Assembly: GCA_027563145.1 (NCBI GenBank)
Contig: CP071307.1
Location: 780,906 to 844,905, forward strand
Length of the DNA stretch: 64,000 nucleotides
Direction of reading: 5' to 3'
From: Halocatena halophila
GTDB taxonomy: Archaea; Halobacteriota; Halobacteria; Halobacteriales; Haloarculaceae
Shown: positions 19,908-29,046 of the stretch, piece by piece
Layout: each line of letters opens with the position of its first letter
Position numbering within the stretch: the stretch's first letter is position 1
Made by a program: the position numbers and the translations under genes
The notes under the pieces: model-generated
The model's input: only the letters and a program-made list of their open reading frames with translations
What the model was told of the DNA's origin: nothing
Database searches by the model: none

Positions 19908-21404
19908 ATGACAATGGGATCGGAAGGTGACACGACAGTTCGACAGCGCGTTCAGACTCTCTTGTTACTTTTTCCGGCGGCACTCGGACGACTTGGTCTG
20001 GTAGAACACACGCGTGGGAAAGAAGCATTTGAGCTGGCGTTGCCTGTTATGGTCACAGGGACGGTTCGGACTGTCTTACGAACATCTGATTTTTTTATGG
20101 TCGGACTGGCTCTCCCGGCTACGGCACTGGCTGGACTGGAATTTGCGTTTCAGTATTACTTTGTCGGTTTTGGACTGGCGCTAGCCGTATCGAGTGGAAC
20201 GATCAGCGTCGTTGCCCGACTCAAGGGTGCAGGACGTCACCACCGTGCAAATATTGCTATCAAGCAGTCTTTGTGGTTGTCTGTGCTCATTTCGTTGCCG
20301 CTCGTTGGAATTGCACAGGTCTATTCCGAACCCCTCATTGGTCTTTTGACGAACGATCCGGCGGCCATCACGCAGGGTGCAATCTACCTTCGAATCGTCA
20401 CATATGCCCTGCTGTTTCGGTTCTGGTCGATGATTGCCGCCAGGGCGCTTCAGGGGAGCGGTGACACGCGGACGCCAATGTACGTTAATCTGATCACTGT
20501 ACCCACGAATATCGGACTGAATGGAGTCCTCATATTCGGGGTCGGTCCATTTCCTCGGTTGGGAATTGCGGGTGCTGCGTGGGGGACGATGATTGCCGAA
20601 ACAATCTCGGCGATCATTTTCTTCTATTTACTCGTGGGTGGTGAGTACGACGTTCGTCTTAATCCCGGGGGCAAACAGTGGGATACGGCGTTGGCAAGAG
20701 ATATTATTTCAGTCAGCGCTCCGCTGGCTGGAAGTCGGTTAGTGGGAACCTTCGGACGATTTCCATTTCTGTTCGTTCTTGCAATCCTCGGGACGCCGGT
20801 CGTCGCAGCCTACTCCATCGGTCGACGCGTCATCATGCTCGCGATGATGCCAGCGTGGGGCTATTCGACTGCTTCGAGTACTCTCGTTGGACAGGCACTC
20901 GGGAGCGGTGAGGAGGCAAAAGCGACGGCCTACGGATGGGATACCACCAGAATAGCGCTGGTAACACAATTTTTGATTGCGGTGGTGATGGCGGTGATTG
21001 CTGGCCCGATCGCTGCACTGTTCAATACGGAGGCACCGGGGCTCACAGTTGGCTTTATCCGCGTGTTTGCACTGGCCGTCGGTGGTTTCAGCGTCGCACG
21101 GACGATGCAGGGGGCCCTTAGAGGCTCCGGCGATACTTCTTGGCCGCTCTATGGCAAGCTGCTCGGACTTTCTGCGCGACTTTCGGTGGTGTCGCTTGCG
21201 CTGCCGGCAGGGATGGTGCTGAAAGTGAATGGATTTTCGATTGCTCCAGGGCTTGGGGCCTCGATAGCAGCGGTCTTTGTGGCTATTCTTCTTGATTTTT
21301 ATATTCAGGCGATGGTGAATCTTATTCGATTCTGGAGTGGCAAATGGCAAGTTATTGCTCACCGCACAGGTGTCGGCGTTGCCGACGGTGATTCGTCCCG
21401 GTAG
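19908..21404 (+). CDS. MATE family efflux transporter
   Basis: A 498-residue membrane protein. The ATG at 19908 (MTMGSEGDTTVR) is chosen. The 37 residues upstream in frame are cysteine- and tryptophan-rich and unlike this family. The protein has twelve hydrophobic segments in two repeated halves. MATE signatures include ALPVMVTGTVRTVLRTSDFF near the start, AARALQGSGDTRTPMYVN in the first half, and its repeat ARTMQGALRGSGDTSWPLYG in the second half. It exports drugs, cationic compounds or metabolites by Na+ or H+ antiport. It is divergent from the carbamoyltransferase gene. Export of a carbamoylated product is a possibility only. Confidence 0.92.
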   Translation: MTMGSEGDTTVRQRVQTLLLLFPAALGRLGLVEHTRGKEAFELALPVMVTGTVRTVLRTSDFFMVGLALPATALAGLEFAFQYYFVGFGLALAVSSGTISVVARLKGAGRHHRANIAIKQSLWLSVLISLPLVGIAQVYSEPLIGLLTNDPAAITQGAIYLRIVTYALLFRFWSMIAARALQGSGDTRTPMYVNLITVPTNIGLNGVLIFGVGPFPRLGIAGAAWGTMIAETISAIIFFYLLVGGEYDVRLNPGGKQWDTALARDIISVSAPLAGSRLVGTFGRFPFLFVLAILGTPVVAAYSIGRRVIMLAMMPAWGYSTASSTLVGQALGSGEEAKATAYGWDTTRIALVTQFLIAVVMAVIAGPIAALFNTEAPGLTVGFIRVFALAVGGFSVARTMQGALRGSGDTSWPLYGKLLGLSARLSVVSLALPAGMVLKVNGFSIAPGLGASIAAVFVAILLDFYIQAMVNLIRFWSGKWQVIAHRTGVGVADGDSSR

Positions 21405-21487
21405 TCCCGTTGACCTAGCTCTCCAACCAATCGTGCATTCTGCAGTCGGTCCAACTTCGAGTGAGCAATCGATGGGTGTGGGTGTCC

Positions 21488-22324
21488 CTACCGGACGCTT
21501 GCAGATTGGGGAGTGCGATCGGTACACTGACGAATCACCCCTCGAACCACATCGGCGGTGTCAGTAGTGGTCCCATAGATGACCGAATCAGCGTACGAGT
21601 CGATCTGACGGGTTACGTCGACGAGGCGGTCGACGCCAACGTTCGATGACGATAGTTGGAATGTGAGTGACACGTCGAGTGCTGCCAGTTCGTGCGCGAA
21701 TCCACGGGCAAGTGATTCCACCCAGTAGGTCGTCTCATAACTAATTGAGCAGAGTGGAACGAGAAAGCCATCCACAAGGGGTGTAAGTTTCTGCGGATTG
21801 AGGCCAGTTCGGTCGCAGAGGTTTCCCGGATACGGATCGGGGTAGGCCGTCACGTATAACTCGTCGGCGCAGTGTGAGCTGGCGTCTCGGATGAACTGTG
21901 TAATCGTCCGTGCACGCCAGGCATGCCAGTCGTCGATGTCGCTCGCGCTAAATTTGCGTTCACAGGTTTCACACCGACAGAATTGGGCTCCTGGAAAGCC
22001 TGGAGTAGTGAGCCTGAGCGCACCCACACTACCGACTGTACTGATCCGCTCTAAGAGTGTCGTCCGGTATGTTTCGCTAGTTGGACAGACCGTTCCCCAG
22101 TGGTGTCCGTCAGTCTCTGGAACTGCCCGGGTACCATCGGCCGTTTGCGCTGCCAGGGACGGGTCTGCTCGAACGGCGGCCGTGTCTCCCCAGCAGGCAA
22201 CGGTGTTGATGACATTCTCGAGCGGCGGTCGCTTGTTCGCACTCACGTTGTCTGTACTATAGTGGACAACAGTATCCGCAAATGCGTCCACGAGTGCTTT
22301 CTCGCTCGTGAGAATCCCGTACAT
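21488..22324 (-). CDS. Conserved haloarchaeal protein of unknown function with CxCxxC motif
   Basis: A 278-residue protein. It resembles a family I have seen in haloarchaea but know no function for. Distinct conserved-looking stretches are DGHHWGTVCPTSETYR, LRLTTPGFPGAQFCRCETCE, WHAWRARTITQFIRDAS, YVTAYPDPYPGNLCDRTGL and FLVPLCSISYETTYWVESLA. The last two recall loops after strands of a glycosidase-like TIM barrel (PDPYP, and LCS.SYE with aromatic residues), but this is weak. The FCRCETC cysteines could bind a metal. There is no signal peptide, so it is probably cytoplasmic. It is divergent from the M48 protease gene, with 178 bases between. Confidence 0.7.
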   Translation of the reverse strand: MYGILTSEKALVDAFADTVVHYSTDNVSANKRPPLENVINTVACWGDTAAVRADPSLAAQTADGTRAVPETDGHHWGTVCPTSETYRTTLLERISTVGSVGALRLTTPGFPGAQFCRCETCERKFSASDIDDWHAWRARTITQFIRDASSHCADELYVTAYPDPYPGNLCDRTGLNPQKLTPLVDGFLVPLCSISYETTYWVESLARGFAHELAALDVSLTFQLSSSNVGVDRLVDVTRQIDSYADSVIYGTTTDTADVVRGVIRQCTDRTPQSASVR

Positions 22325-22502
22325 GGTGTTCAGTAGTTGGGGTTACGGTGATAAACGCTCGCTCACGTGATCAGATCTACTGTGGCAATCTGTGATGTCT
22401 ACCGTCTCCAAGCCATATGCTGTTTGTGAATATCGGGTAGCTATACCAATCTCTTTATCAAGTAGATCGTAATGTATCATATCCACCGTGGGAGTGCTTC
22501 AA

Positions 22503-23726
22503 ATGGCCATACAGAAATCATCAACACGTCATTTACAGATTCGAATGGCAATACTGGTATTTCTCATTGTCGTTGCCAATCTAGCATTCGTCACACTCGT
22601 CGTTGAACTCGCCAGCCCACTGTTCATACTGGGATTTGTATTGCTCCCTGGTGATTTGATTCCTGGGCTCTTTGCGGAGATCAGGCTACTGATCATCCCT
22701 GTCACAGTGGTGTTCATGTGGTGGCAGTATCGGTACTTCCTTCGCGACGTTCTCGGGTCAGAAATGATAACAACGGATGTTGAGCCCGTCGAAGCGCTCG
22801 AAGCAAAGGTTACACGGCTCGGGGCTCAGACTGCAATCGCGCCACCGTCTGTTGCCATTATCGACTCGTCCGTTCCCAACTGCTACACCATTGGTCGACG
22901 ATCGAACGCGACGATTGTTGTGAGCACTGCACTCGTTCAGACGCTTTCGGACGCGGAGATTGAGGCCGTTCTTGCACACGAACTCTCACACGTTCTCAAT
23001 CGCGATGCAACTGTTATGACGATGGCTGTTGCACCGTTTTGGATCGCCCGACGAATTGGACGGCTTTTTGAACGGTATGTCAAAGGAATTGTCTACGTTG
23101 CCATCTCGATATTTGTTCTCTCCCAGATCTTTCTTATCACGTTTGGTCTCGGAGGGGAACTGCTCTCTCGGCTGGCCCCGGCCTACGATTGGTTCGTCTC
23201 CATGGCTCCGTTAGTTGGCCCTGGTCCAGTTATTGGTGAGATTCCGTCTGTCACCAGTCCAGATGCTATCAGGACCGTAATTGATATCGCCGTAGGGTTG
23301 ATGATGATTCTGTTTTACGGTGGCGTATTGTTGCTTCCGGTCGTCATCGGGATGGGCATTTACTATGTAATCCTCGGAATTATTCCGCGGCAACTTTCAG
23401 TGTACCGGGAGTTTGCAGCTGATCGTGGTGCTGTTTTGTTGCTCGGAGAAGTCTCTCCCCTGGCGAGTGCACTCCAGACCCTTTCGGACGCAGACAATCG
23501 CCCGCCTGATGATCTGCGAACGGCCACCGAGCTTGCCACACTGTGTTTCATATCTGATGGGATTGTCGATACGAAGCTGACTGGTTCAACGTCCAACGAC
23601 GAGGACGACCAGTGGTATCTCATTGATAGGCTCTCCCAACACCTACCGACGGCTATCGTTGCACATCCTTCGATCGAGTTGCGTCTGACTCGACTCCAAG
23701 CGATGGATCGGACTGTCGATGAGTAA
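22503..23726 (+). CDS. htpX: M48 family membrane metalloprotease (HtpX-like)
   Basis: A 407-residue protein. The ATG at 22503 (MAIQKSSTRHLQ) is preferred over a GTG 15 bases upstream. Two hydrophobic segments lie at the N-terminus (about residues 15-60). The zinc motif LAHELSHVLNRDA is near residue 158, with the third ligand glutamate in YREFAADRGAV near 302. Two more membrane segments lie between these (IVYVAISIFVLSQIFLIT, and LMMILFYGGVLLLPVVIG). PPSVAIIDSSVPNCYTIGR and IVVSTALVQTLSDAEIEAVL are typical of HtpX. It degrades damaged membrane proteins. Transcription seems independent of neighbours. Confidence 0.9.
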   Translation: MAIQKSSTRHLQIRMAILVFLIVVANLAFVTLVVELASPLFILGFVLLPGDLIPGLFAEIRLLIIPVTVVFMWWQYRYFLRDVLGSEMITTDVEPVEALEAKVTRLGAQTAIAPPSVAIIDSSVPNCYTIGRRSNATIVVSTALVQTLSDAEIEAVLAHELSHVLNRDATVMTMAVAPFWIARRIGRLFERYVKGIVYVAISIFVLSQIFLITFGLGGELLSRLAPAYDWFVSMAPLVGPGPVIGEIPSVTSPDAIRTVIDIAVGLMMILFYGGVLLLPVVIGMGIYYVILGIIPRQLSVYREFAADRGAVLLLGEVSPLASALQTLSDADNRPPDDLRTATELATLCFISDGIVDTKLTGSTSNDEDDQWYLIDRLSQHLPTAIVAHPSIELRLTRLQAMDRTVDE

Positions 23727-23939
23727 GAGTGTATGAACTAGTTCACAACCAGTTAGGATTGTCTGGATACAGTTCATTATTCTATCTACTTTTCACGTTC
23801 GATTCTGGCTAGTATCCTCCGTTATCGCTGGAGCTGTGGTCTACAGGGGCGGATCTGTATCCTCGCCGAAGCCACTTCCGTAGGTATCTAACACTTCTGT
23901 AACAGTAATTCGGACTGAATCCCAACCCCTAGCCCCGTA

Positions 23940-24440
23940 ATGTCTCGTGATATGACCGTCCAGAATTGTTATCGGGGGTTGCTTCGGAGTATTCGTATGC
24001 CAACTCTGGTTTCCCGTGGCTCGTCCTCAGCAGTCTGGCCTGCCTACGCGGCAGGCAGCTGGGCATCGCTGTTCATCCTCCACCACATGTACTGGGCATT
24101 CGGTGGTACGATCGGATTAGCCGGTCGTTCGATGACGGGCACGCTATTACTGGTGAATCTTCTTGCTATTCCCTTGCTTTTGGTCGCAACGGGTGCTGCA
24201 TTCGCAACTATACAATCATGGGGCAAGATGCTTCCCCCTCAGGCACTGAGTGTGACTGTCTGGGGCGTGAGTGTTGTTTCGAGTGTGCGCGGTATCGGTG
24301 GACTCGTTCAACGGTTTCTTCTGAGCGGGCACAGTGATGGACACACGCTTTTAAGCACGATTGCTGATCCATGGTTCGTCCTCGGTGGCATTCTTTTTGG
24401 GCTGACAGCATCGGCCTTTACGTGGCAACCGAGCAACTGA
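23940..24440 (+). CDS. DUF3995-like membrane protein
   Basis: A 166-residue protein with four hydrophobic segments: about residues 33-55 (AAGSWASLFILHHMYWAFGG), 65-87 (GTLLLVNLLAIPLLLVATGA), 96-118 and 142-160. The HHMYWAFGGTIGLAG motif after the first segment resembles the YWALGG motif of DUF3995. The role is unknown. A second ATG at 23952 would shorten the N-terminus by four residues. Confidence 0.7.
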   Translation: MSRDMTVQNCYRGLLRSIRMPTLVSRGSSSAVWPAYAAGSWASLFILHHMYWAFGGTIGLAGRSMTGTLLLVNLLAIPLLLVATGAAFATIQSWGKMLPPQALSVTVWGVSVVSSVRGIGGLVQRFLLSGHSDGHTLLSTIADPWFVLGGILFGLTASAFTWQPSN

Positions 24441-24701
24441 TACACGGCAGGGTTACAATTCGAGCTGGAACATCTCTAAGTAGCATGCTCGGCCGGGTGT
24501 ACCGGGTGGAAATCATGTTCTCGAACCGCTTGGATAGGACATAACAAGACGAAGTGCGAGTGATATCTTGACTGTAGTGGAGAAAACCCATGGATCGAAG
24601 TCCCAATCACCACCTTTGTCACCGATGCGGGCCGAATTGAGATGAACTCACAACGAATATGGATACCAACGACTTAACCGTGTCTACCTCCTACGAAAGT
24701 C

Positions 24702-24986
24702 GTGAGTAAGGAAGAAGAACGACCAAATCTCCGTATGCCCAACGAGAATGAGTTATTTGCCGTTGTGACCGAACATCTCGGTGGCAACCACGTTCGGGTC
24801 CGGTGTGAGGATAGCAAAACGAGGTTGGGACGAATCCCTGGCCGGATGAAATATCGTGTCTGGATCAGCGAGGAGGATGTCGTTCTCGTCGAACCATGGG
24901 ACTGGCAGGATGAGAAGGCCACGATTGAGTGGCGATATACGGAGCAGAATGCCGATCAACTCCGACTCGAGGGTCATATCGAGTGA
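24702..24986 (+). CDS. eif1A: Translation initiation factor aIF-1A
   Basis: A 94-residue protein starting with GTG. The OB fold of eIF-1A covers most of it: [60 protein letters not shown] and [20 protein letters not shown]. It binds the small ribosomal subunit A site and supports scanning-free start selection with aIF1 and aIF2. Haloarchaea often have more than one copy. Single-gene unit here. Confidence 0.95.
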   Translation: MSKEEERPNLRMPNENELFAVVTEHLGGNHVRVRCEDSKTRLGRIPGRMKYRVWISEEDVVLVEPWDWQDEKATIEWRYTEQNADQLRLEGHIE

Positions 24987-25128
24987 CCTAGTGTCTTTAT
25001 CAGGATAACTGTCTGATTAGATGGGTGTTTGGACAGCAACATACGTATCGAACCCTGTAGCTGTGTCTGTACGGCTCGTAATTTGGTTTACACCCTTGCA
25101 GACCGTTCCAGGGACAGTCCACGGATTT

Positions 25129-25401
25129 ATGTTCGTCTCTGCGGGTATCGAAAGCGCAGTAGAACAGGCAACCAAAGCGGCTGAAACCGGTGATGTCTGC
25201 ATTATGTGTGGTGCAGAGACGGTTCAACAGTACCTCGAGGCAGGACTGGTTGACGAGCTATGGATTCACCTCGTTCCTGTCCTCCTGGGGGATGGTATCC
25301 GCCTGTTTGAAACCGTCAATCCGGCGTTCATCGAACTGGAACCCACGGTTGTCGTTGCGACTCAAGCTGTCACGCATCTGCGATTCGACGTCGTTGGATG
25401 A
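25129..25401 (+). pseudogene. 5'-truncated RibD-C/DHFR-like protein
   Basis: The frame from 25129 matches only the last ~90 residues of small dihydrofolate-reductase-like (RibD C-terminal domain) proteins: FVSAGIESAVEQATKAAETG, VCIMCGAETVQQYLEAGLVD and ELWIHLVPVLLGDGIRLFE. The usual N-terminal ~100 residues (start MGKV...SLDGFIAG-type, with the NADPH-binding part) are missing. The in-frame sequence from 25021 to 25128 does not resemble them. I read this as a decayed gene with its 5' part lost. A very short active domain is less likely. Confidence 0.75.
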
Positions 25402-25687
25402 TACGCCAGGGAAATCTATTCTATGGCTTTTGTTGTGACAATCTCGTATGGAAATTTTGAGTGTATCCATTCGGCATGATATGCTGAGCGAACCACTATC
25501 GAGAGCGGTGGGGTGAATTCACACCTCATCTGTCATTAGTATCACTCTTACGTTCGAAGCAAATGCATCTATTTTACTGAACAAAGAATTGTTCTCGATA
25601 TGCAGATCGAAAGATAATCTTGAATATCACTATCGTCCTCTCAATTAGTAGGTAACACATTCATGAGAAAATTCTTGTCTATGACTC

Positions 25688-27244
25688 TCAGTGAGTGGGG
25701 TCGAACTGGCGTATGAACACGCCGATGAATAGCGCGTTTACCACCACACCGACCACGAGATAACCGAGTATTGTCTGGAAGGGTACCCCAGAGGCCCCAC
25801 CAACGAGTGCTTTGAAGGGCCAATAGACGGGATCGAGCCCTGCGAGAAATTGGTATGGTTCGGGTACGATCAATATTGCAAATACTGGAATCATGATCGA
25901 GAACCCCACAAATTTGCCTACAGCAAGTCCTTCGACCGTATTATCGGAAAATTTTGAAATTAACAGAATAGTTCCGATCGCCCAGAGTGACCCAACAGCT
26001 GCGACGGAGACCATGACAGAAGCCGGAACGGTAACCAACCCAATCACTGGAATCACCAGTATCATCGAAACGAAACTGAGTGCCACCATCGAGATTCCCC
26101 GGTAGGCTACATACCCTCGGCCAGTCAGTGGTGTTGTCCACAGGGCTGCGAGGACGTTTTCTTCTTTTTCCTCAAGCACGAGCAGTCCGGTCATAAATCC
26201 GAACGTGAGTGGTGGTGTGAATGCGAAAAAGGCCTGGATCAACGGATAGTAGGCAACGAGGTCGAAGCCAGGCGCGAGCCAGGACGCGATGACCGGAACG
26301 GATAGACGGACGAGAGCGGCATAGAAAAATGGGAGGATGAAGATGTACGTGAGCAGGGGATCGCGAAACCAGTTGCGCAGGTCTGATATGACGAGCATGC
26401 CAACAGGGCCAAATCGTCGGCCATCGAACAATCGCGTCATCTCCGGGACCGAAACAAAACTTCCCCCACCTCCACCGACATCGACGCCGTGAACAATATG
26501 GCGTTTGAATGCGCGATCGGCAAGCACGCCAGCAAGTCCGATCCATACGAGGAGGTAGCTGATCGCGTAAATGAGCTCTAGGCCGACAATGGGTCCCCCA
26601 ACACCGAACGCTCCACCGAGAAGCAACAATGTCGCTTTCGTTGGAATCAGGTATAACAATGGATGATCAATACCGATGAATCCCACCAGGGGGAACACAG
26701 TGGGTAACAAGTACAGGAGTGCGGTCAGCAGGTACGCGTTGATCGTGTCGAAACGAGCAACGGCGACGAAGCCGATCAACACGAACAGGACTGACGATAG
26801 AATTACACCGAGCAAGAACAGCAGGATATCGAAATCGAGACCCTGTCCAAATACGGCCACGATGAGACTTGTAATCGTGGCCAGCACCGTGAGTGAGAGC
26901 ACTTTCGAAAGGAGATACTCCCGCCGCCCTAGCGGTGAAACAGTTAGCGCATCCAGGACCCCATCACCTTTCTCAAATAGAACGAGGGCGCCGATGAAAA
27001 ACATGCCAAGGAAAACCGGATCACTGAACACTACCCAGGTGATGGCAAGCGGCCGAACAGCAGCTGGAACCGCCACAACGCCAGCCACATACAGTGCCGT
27101 GATGATGGCGTAGATGGAGTACAATCCATAGCGCATCTGTACCTGTATGTCCCATCGAAGCATCGACATGAATCGACGGAATGCCCTTGATGGAAACCAG
27201 TTGGCCACTAGTTCTACCGATTTACTCGGGACAATGCGACTCAT
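25688..27244 (-). CDS. ABC-2 type exporter permease
   Basis: A 518-residue protein whose ATG overlaps the stop of the upstream ATPase gene (ATGA). It has about twelve hydrophobic segments in two halves of six. Each half has the ABC-2 hallmark of a loop with conserved charged residues: LVLFEKGDGVLDALTVSPLG near residue 87, and its counterpart LVLEEKEENVLAALWTTPLT in the second half. This two-half layout is that of fluoroquinolone- or bacteriocin-type exporters encoded as one fused permease. A GGGGG linker separates the halves near residue 255. The substrate is unknown. It is expressed with the ATPase, probably under the TetR regulator divergent from them. Confidence 0.9.
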   Translation of the reverse strand: MSRIVPSKSVELVANWFPSRAFRRFMSMLRWDIQVQMRYGLYSIYAIITALYVAGVVAVPAAVRPLAITWVVFSDPVFLGMFFIGALVLFEKGDGVLDALTVSPLGRREYLLSKVLSLTVLATITSLIVAVFGQGLDFDILLFLLGVILSSVLFVLIGFVAVARFDTINAYLLTALLYLLPTVFPLVGFIGIDHPLLYLIPTKATLLLLGGAFGVGGPIVGLELIYAISYLLVWIGLAGVLADRAFKRHIVHGVDVGGGGGSFVSVPEMTRLFDGRRFGPVGMLVISDLRNWFRDPLLTYIFILPFFYAALVRLSVPVIASWLAPGFDLVAYYPLIQAFFAFTPPLTFGFMTGLLVLEEKEENVLAALWTTPLTGRGYVAYRGISMVALSFVSMILVIPVIGLVTVPASVMVSVAAVGSLWAIGTILLISKFSDNTVEGLAVGKFVGFSIMIPVFAILIVPEPYQFLAGLDPVYWPFKALVGGASGVPFQTILGYLVVGVVVNALFIGVFIRQFDPTH

Positions 27245-28152
27245 TGGAGTGCTTCCCCAGTAACTGCAAGAAAAACATCCTCAAGGGTTGCCTCTTCAGT
27301 ATGGATGGTTTCGATGTCACCTGCGGCGAGCAATTCTTCAAATGCCGTACTCTCACTGAGGGTGTCGAGTTCGAATTCCCGTGATTCGAGCCGATCATCG
27401 CGTCGCAATTCGATCCGGACCCGCCGCTTGCCGTGAGCCCGCTTGAGTGCGGTTGGTTCGTCGATCACTGGCAGCTCTCCGTCGATCATGAACGCAACAC
27501 GATCACACAATTGATCAGCGACCGTCATGTTGTGGGTCGTAATAAATACGGTTTTCCCGGCGGTCTGCAGATCGTGTACGATGTTTTTAATATTGCGTGC
27601 ATTCACGGGATCGAGTCCGTTGGTTGGCTCATCGAGAAACAGCACGTCGGGGTCGTGCAACAGGGCTCGGGCAACGTTGAGTCGGCCCTTCATCCCTTTC
27701 GAGTAGTCACTAACTTTCTCGGTAGCGTCGTCGTCAAGGCCGACGAGTTCAAGGACTGCCATCGGGTCACGGATCTCCCTCTCATAGAGTGCACCAAATA
27801 GTTCGAGGTTTTCTTGTCCAGTCAATTTCAGATAGTGGTTTGGTGACTCTGCAGAGATTCCTATCTGCTCGTAGTATGAGCCGGTCTGTTGGGAAACTTC
27901 TCCCCCCAACACAGCTGCATGGCCCGTGTAATCATCGAGCAATCCTGTAAGCACTTTCTGCGTTGTGCTCTTGCCGGCTCCACTCGGGCCGAGAAAGCCA
28001 AAAATCTCTCCCTCGAAGACGCTGAAGGAAATCTCTTGCACTGCGGGTCCAGCACTCTTTGGATATCTGTAGGTGAGGTCGGCAACGTCGATGACGGTGT
28101 TTCGCTCAGAATTGGGCGTTTCCATATTCGGACCATCGCGATCACGTTTCAT
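27241..28152 (-). CDS. ABC transporter ATP-binding protein
   Basis: A 303-residue ATPase. Starts at 28152 (GGAG seven bases upstream) or 28125 are both possible. The former is chosen. Walker A is GFLGPSGAGKSTTQ, the Q-loop region is around AESPNHYLKLTGQENL, the signature is DYSKGMKGRLNVARAL, Walker B is DVLFLDEPTNGLDP, and the H-loop is VFITTHNMTVADQL. The ~80-residue C-terminal extension matches DrrA/multidrug-type ATPases (LEDVFLAVTGEAL at the end). It drives the permease encoded next. Confidence 0.94.
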   Translation of the reverse strand: MKRDRDGPNMETPNSERNTVIDVADLTYRYPKSAGPAVQEISFSVFEGEIFGFLGPSGAGKSTTQKVLTGLLDDYTGHAAVLGGEVSQQTGSYYEQIGISAESPNHYLKLTGQENLELFGALYEREIRDPMAVLELVGLDDDATEKVSDYSKGMKGRLNVARALLHDPDVLFLDEPTNGLDPVNARNIKNIVHDLQTAGKTVFITTHNMTVADQLCDRVAFMIDGELPVIDEPTALKRAHGKRRVRIELRRDDRLESREFELDTLSESTAFEELLAAGDIETIHTEEATLEDVFLAVTGEALQ

Positions 28153-28293
28153 CTGCCTACTCCGGTCACTGAACGGGGATCGATACCAACGACGCTTTTG
28201 CACCCGTTTGCGAGGTTGGTCTTTTCTCTCGGAGCCATATCCATTCTTTGATTCTATAACTAAATATCTTTTTCGGTCATAGAGTTGTAAATG

Positions 28294-28310
28294 ATAACCG
28301 ATCTAGTTAT
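28294..28310. promoter_or_regulatory. Candidate TetR operator
   Basis: ATAAC-N7-GTTAT is an inverted repeat in the spacer between the ABC exporter operon and the divergent TetR gene, 25 bases before the TetR start. A related half site, ATAACTAAATA, lies near 28255. This position fits autoregulation and control of the exporter. No binding data are available. Confidence 0.4.
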
Positions 28311-28334
28311 GTAGTTACAGACGGAGTAGAACAT

Positions 28335-28982
28335 ATGCGCGGTTTCAGTGACGAGGAACGTAAACGGATCCGCGAGCAACTCATCCGGACAGGTCGCGAG
28401 TTACTGCTTACCTATGGTCCACAGAAAACGACTGTTAAGGATATCACTGACCAGGTCGGAATTGCCAAGCCGACGTTCTATCAATTTTTCGACGCCAAGG
28501 CTGATATTTATCTCCTGATTCTCCAGCGAGAATTGGATGAGTTCGTCGAGCGGGTTCGGTCGGAACTGGATGGGATAGAAGACGCTCGTATAGGACTGGA
28601 ACGATTGTTTCGGTGTTATGCCGAGCTAGCCGACGAGAATCCAATCATCCAGCAGATGGTTATTCAGAACAATCACCAGGAATTTTTCCACAACGTGTCA
28701 ACAAGCACACTTGAAACGGTCCAGCGGGAAGAAATGGCAAAGCTGGCGGTGCTCATCGAAGATCTGAAGAGTCAGAGTAATGGTCCACTCACGGATATCG
28801 ACGTGGCCACGGTACTGAGTCTCATGGCAGGAACGATTGGATTGCTTGCCGTTCACAAAGACGACTTCGAGGAATACGAAGCAGAACTCACAGAATACGA
28901 CGAAGGAATGTATAACCGATTACAGAATGTTCTCATTTCGTCGCTGGCTCGAGGTCTAACAATTGCAGATCCAAGCGACTGA
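28335..28982 (+). CDS. TetR family transcription regulator
   Basis: A 215-residue protein. Residues 10-60 form the TetR DNA-binding domain: IREQLIRTGRELLLTYGPQK, TTVKDITDQVGIAKPTFYQF, FDAKADIYLLI. The C-terminal ligand domain is all-helical and diverse (LERLFRCYAELADENPIIQQ). It is divergent from the ABC exporter pair and probably represses it until the substrate binds. This is inference from gene arrangement. Confidence 0.92.
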   Translation: MRGFSDEERKRIREQLIRTGRELLLTYGPQKTTVKDITDQVGIAKPTFYQFFDAKADIYLLILQRELDEFVERVRSELDGIEDARIGLERLFRCYAELADENPIIQQMVIQNNHQEFFHNVSTSTLETVQREEMAKLAVLIEDLKSQSNGPLTDIDVATVLSLMAGTIGLLAVHKDDFEEYEAELTEYDEGMYNRLQNVLISSLARGLTIADPSD

Positions 28983-29046
28983 AGGAAATAGACTACCAAT
29001 ACTGTCTGGATCGATCTGGCGATTTTTACACCCATACATACTGGTT

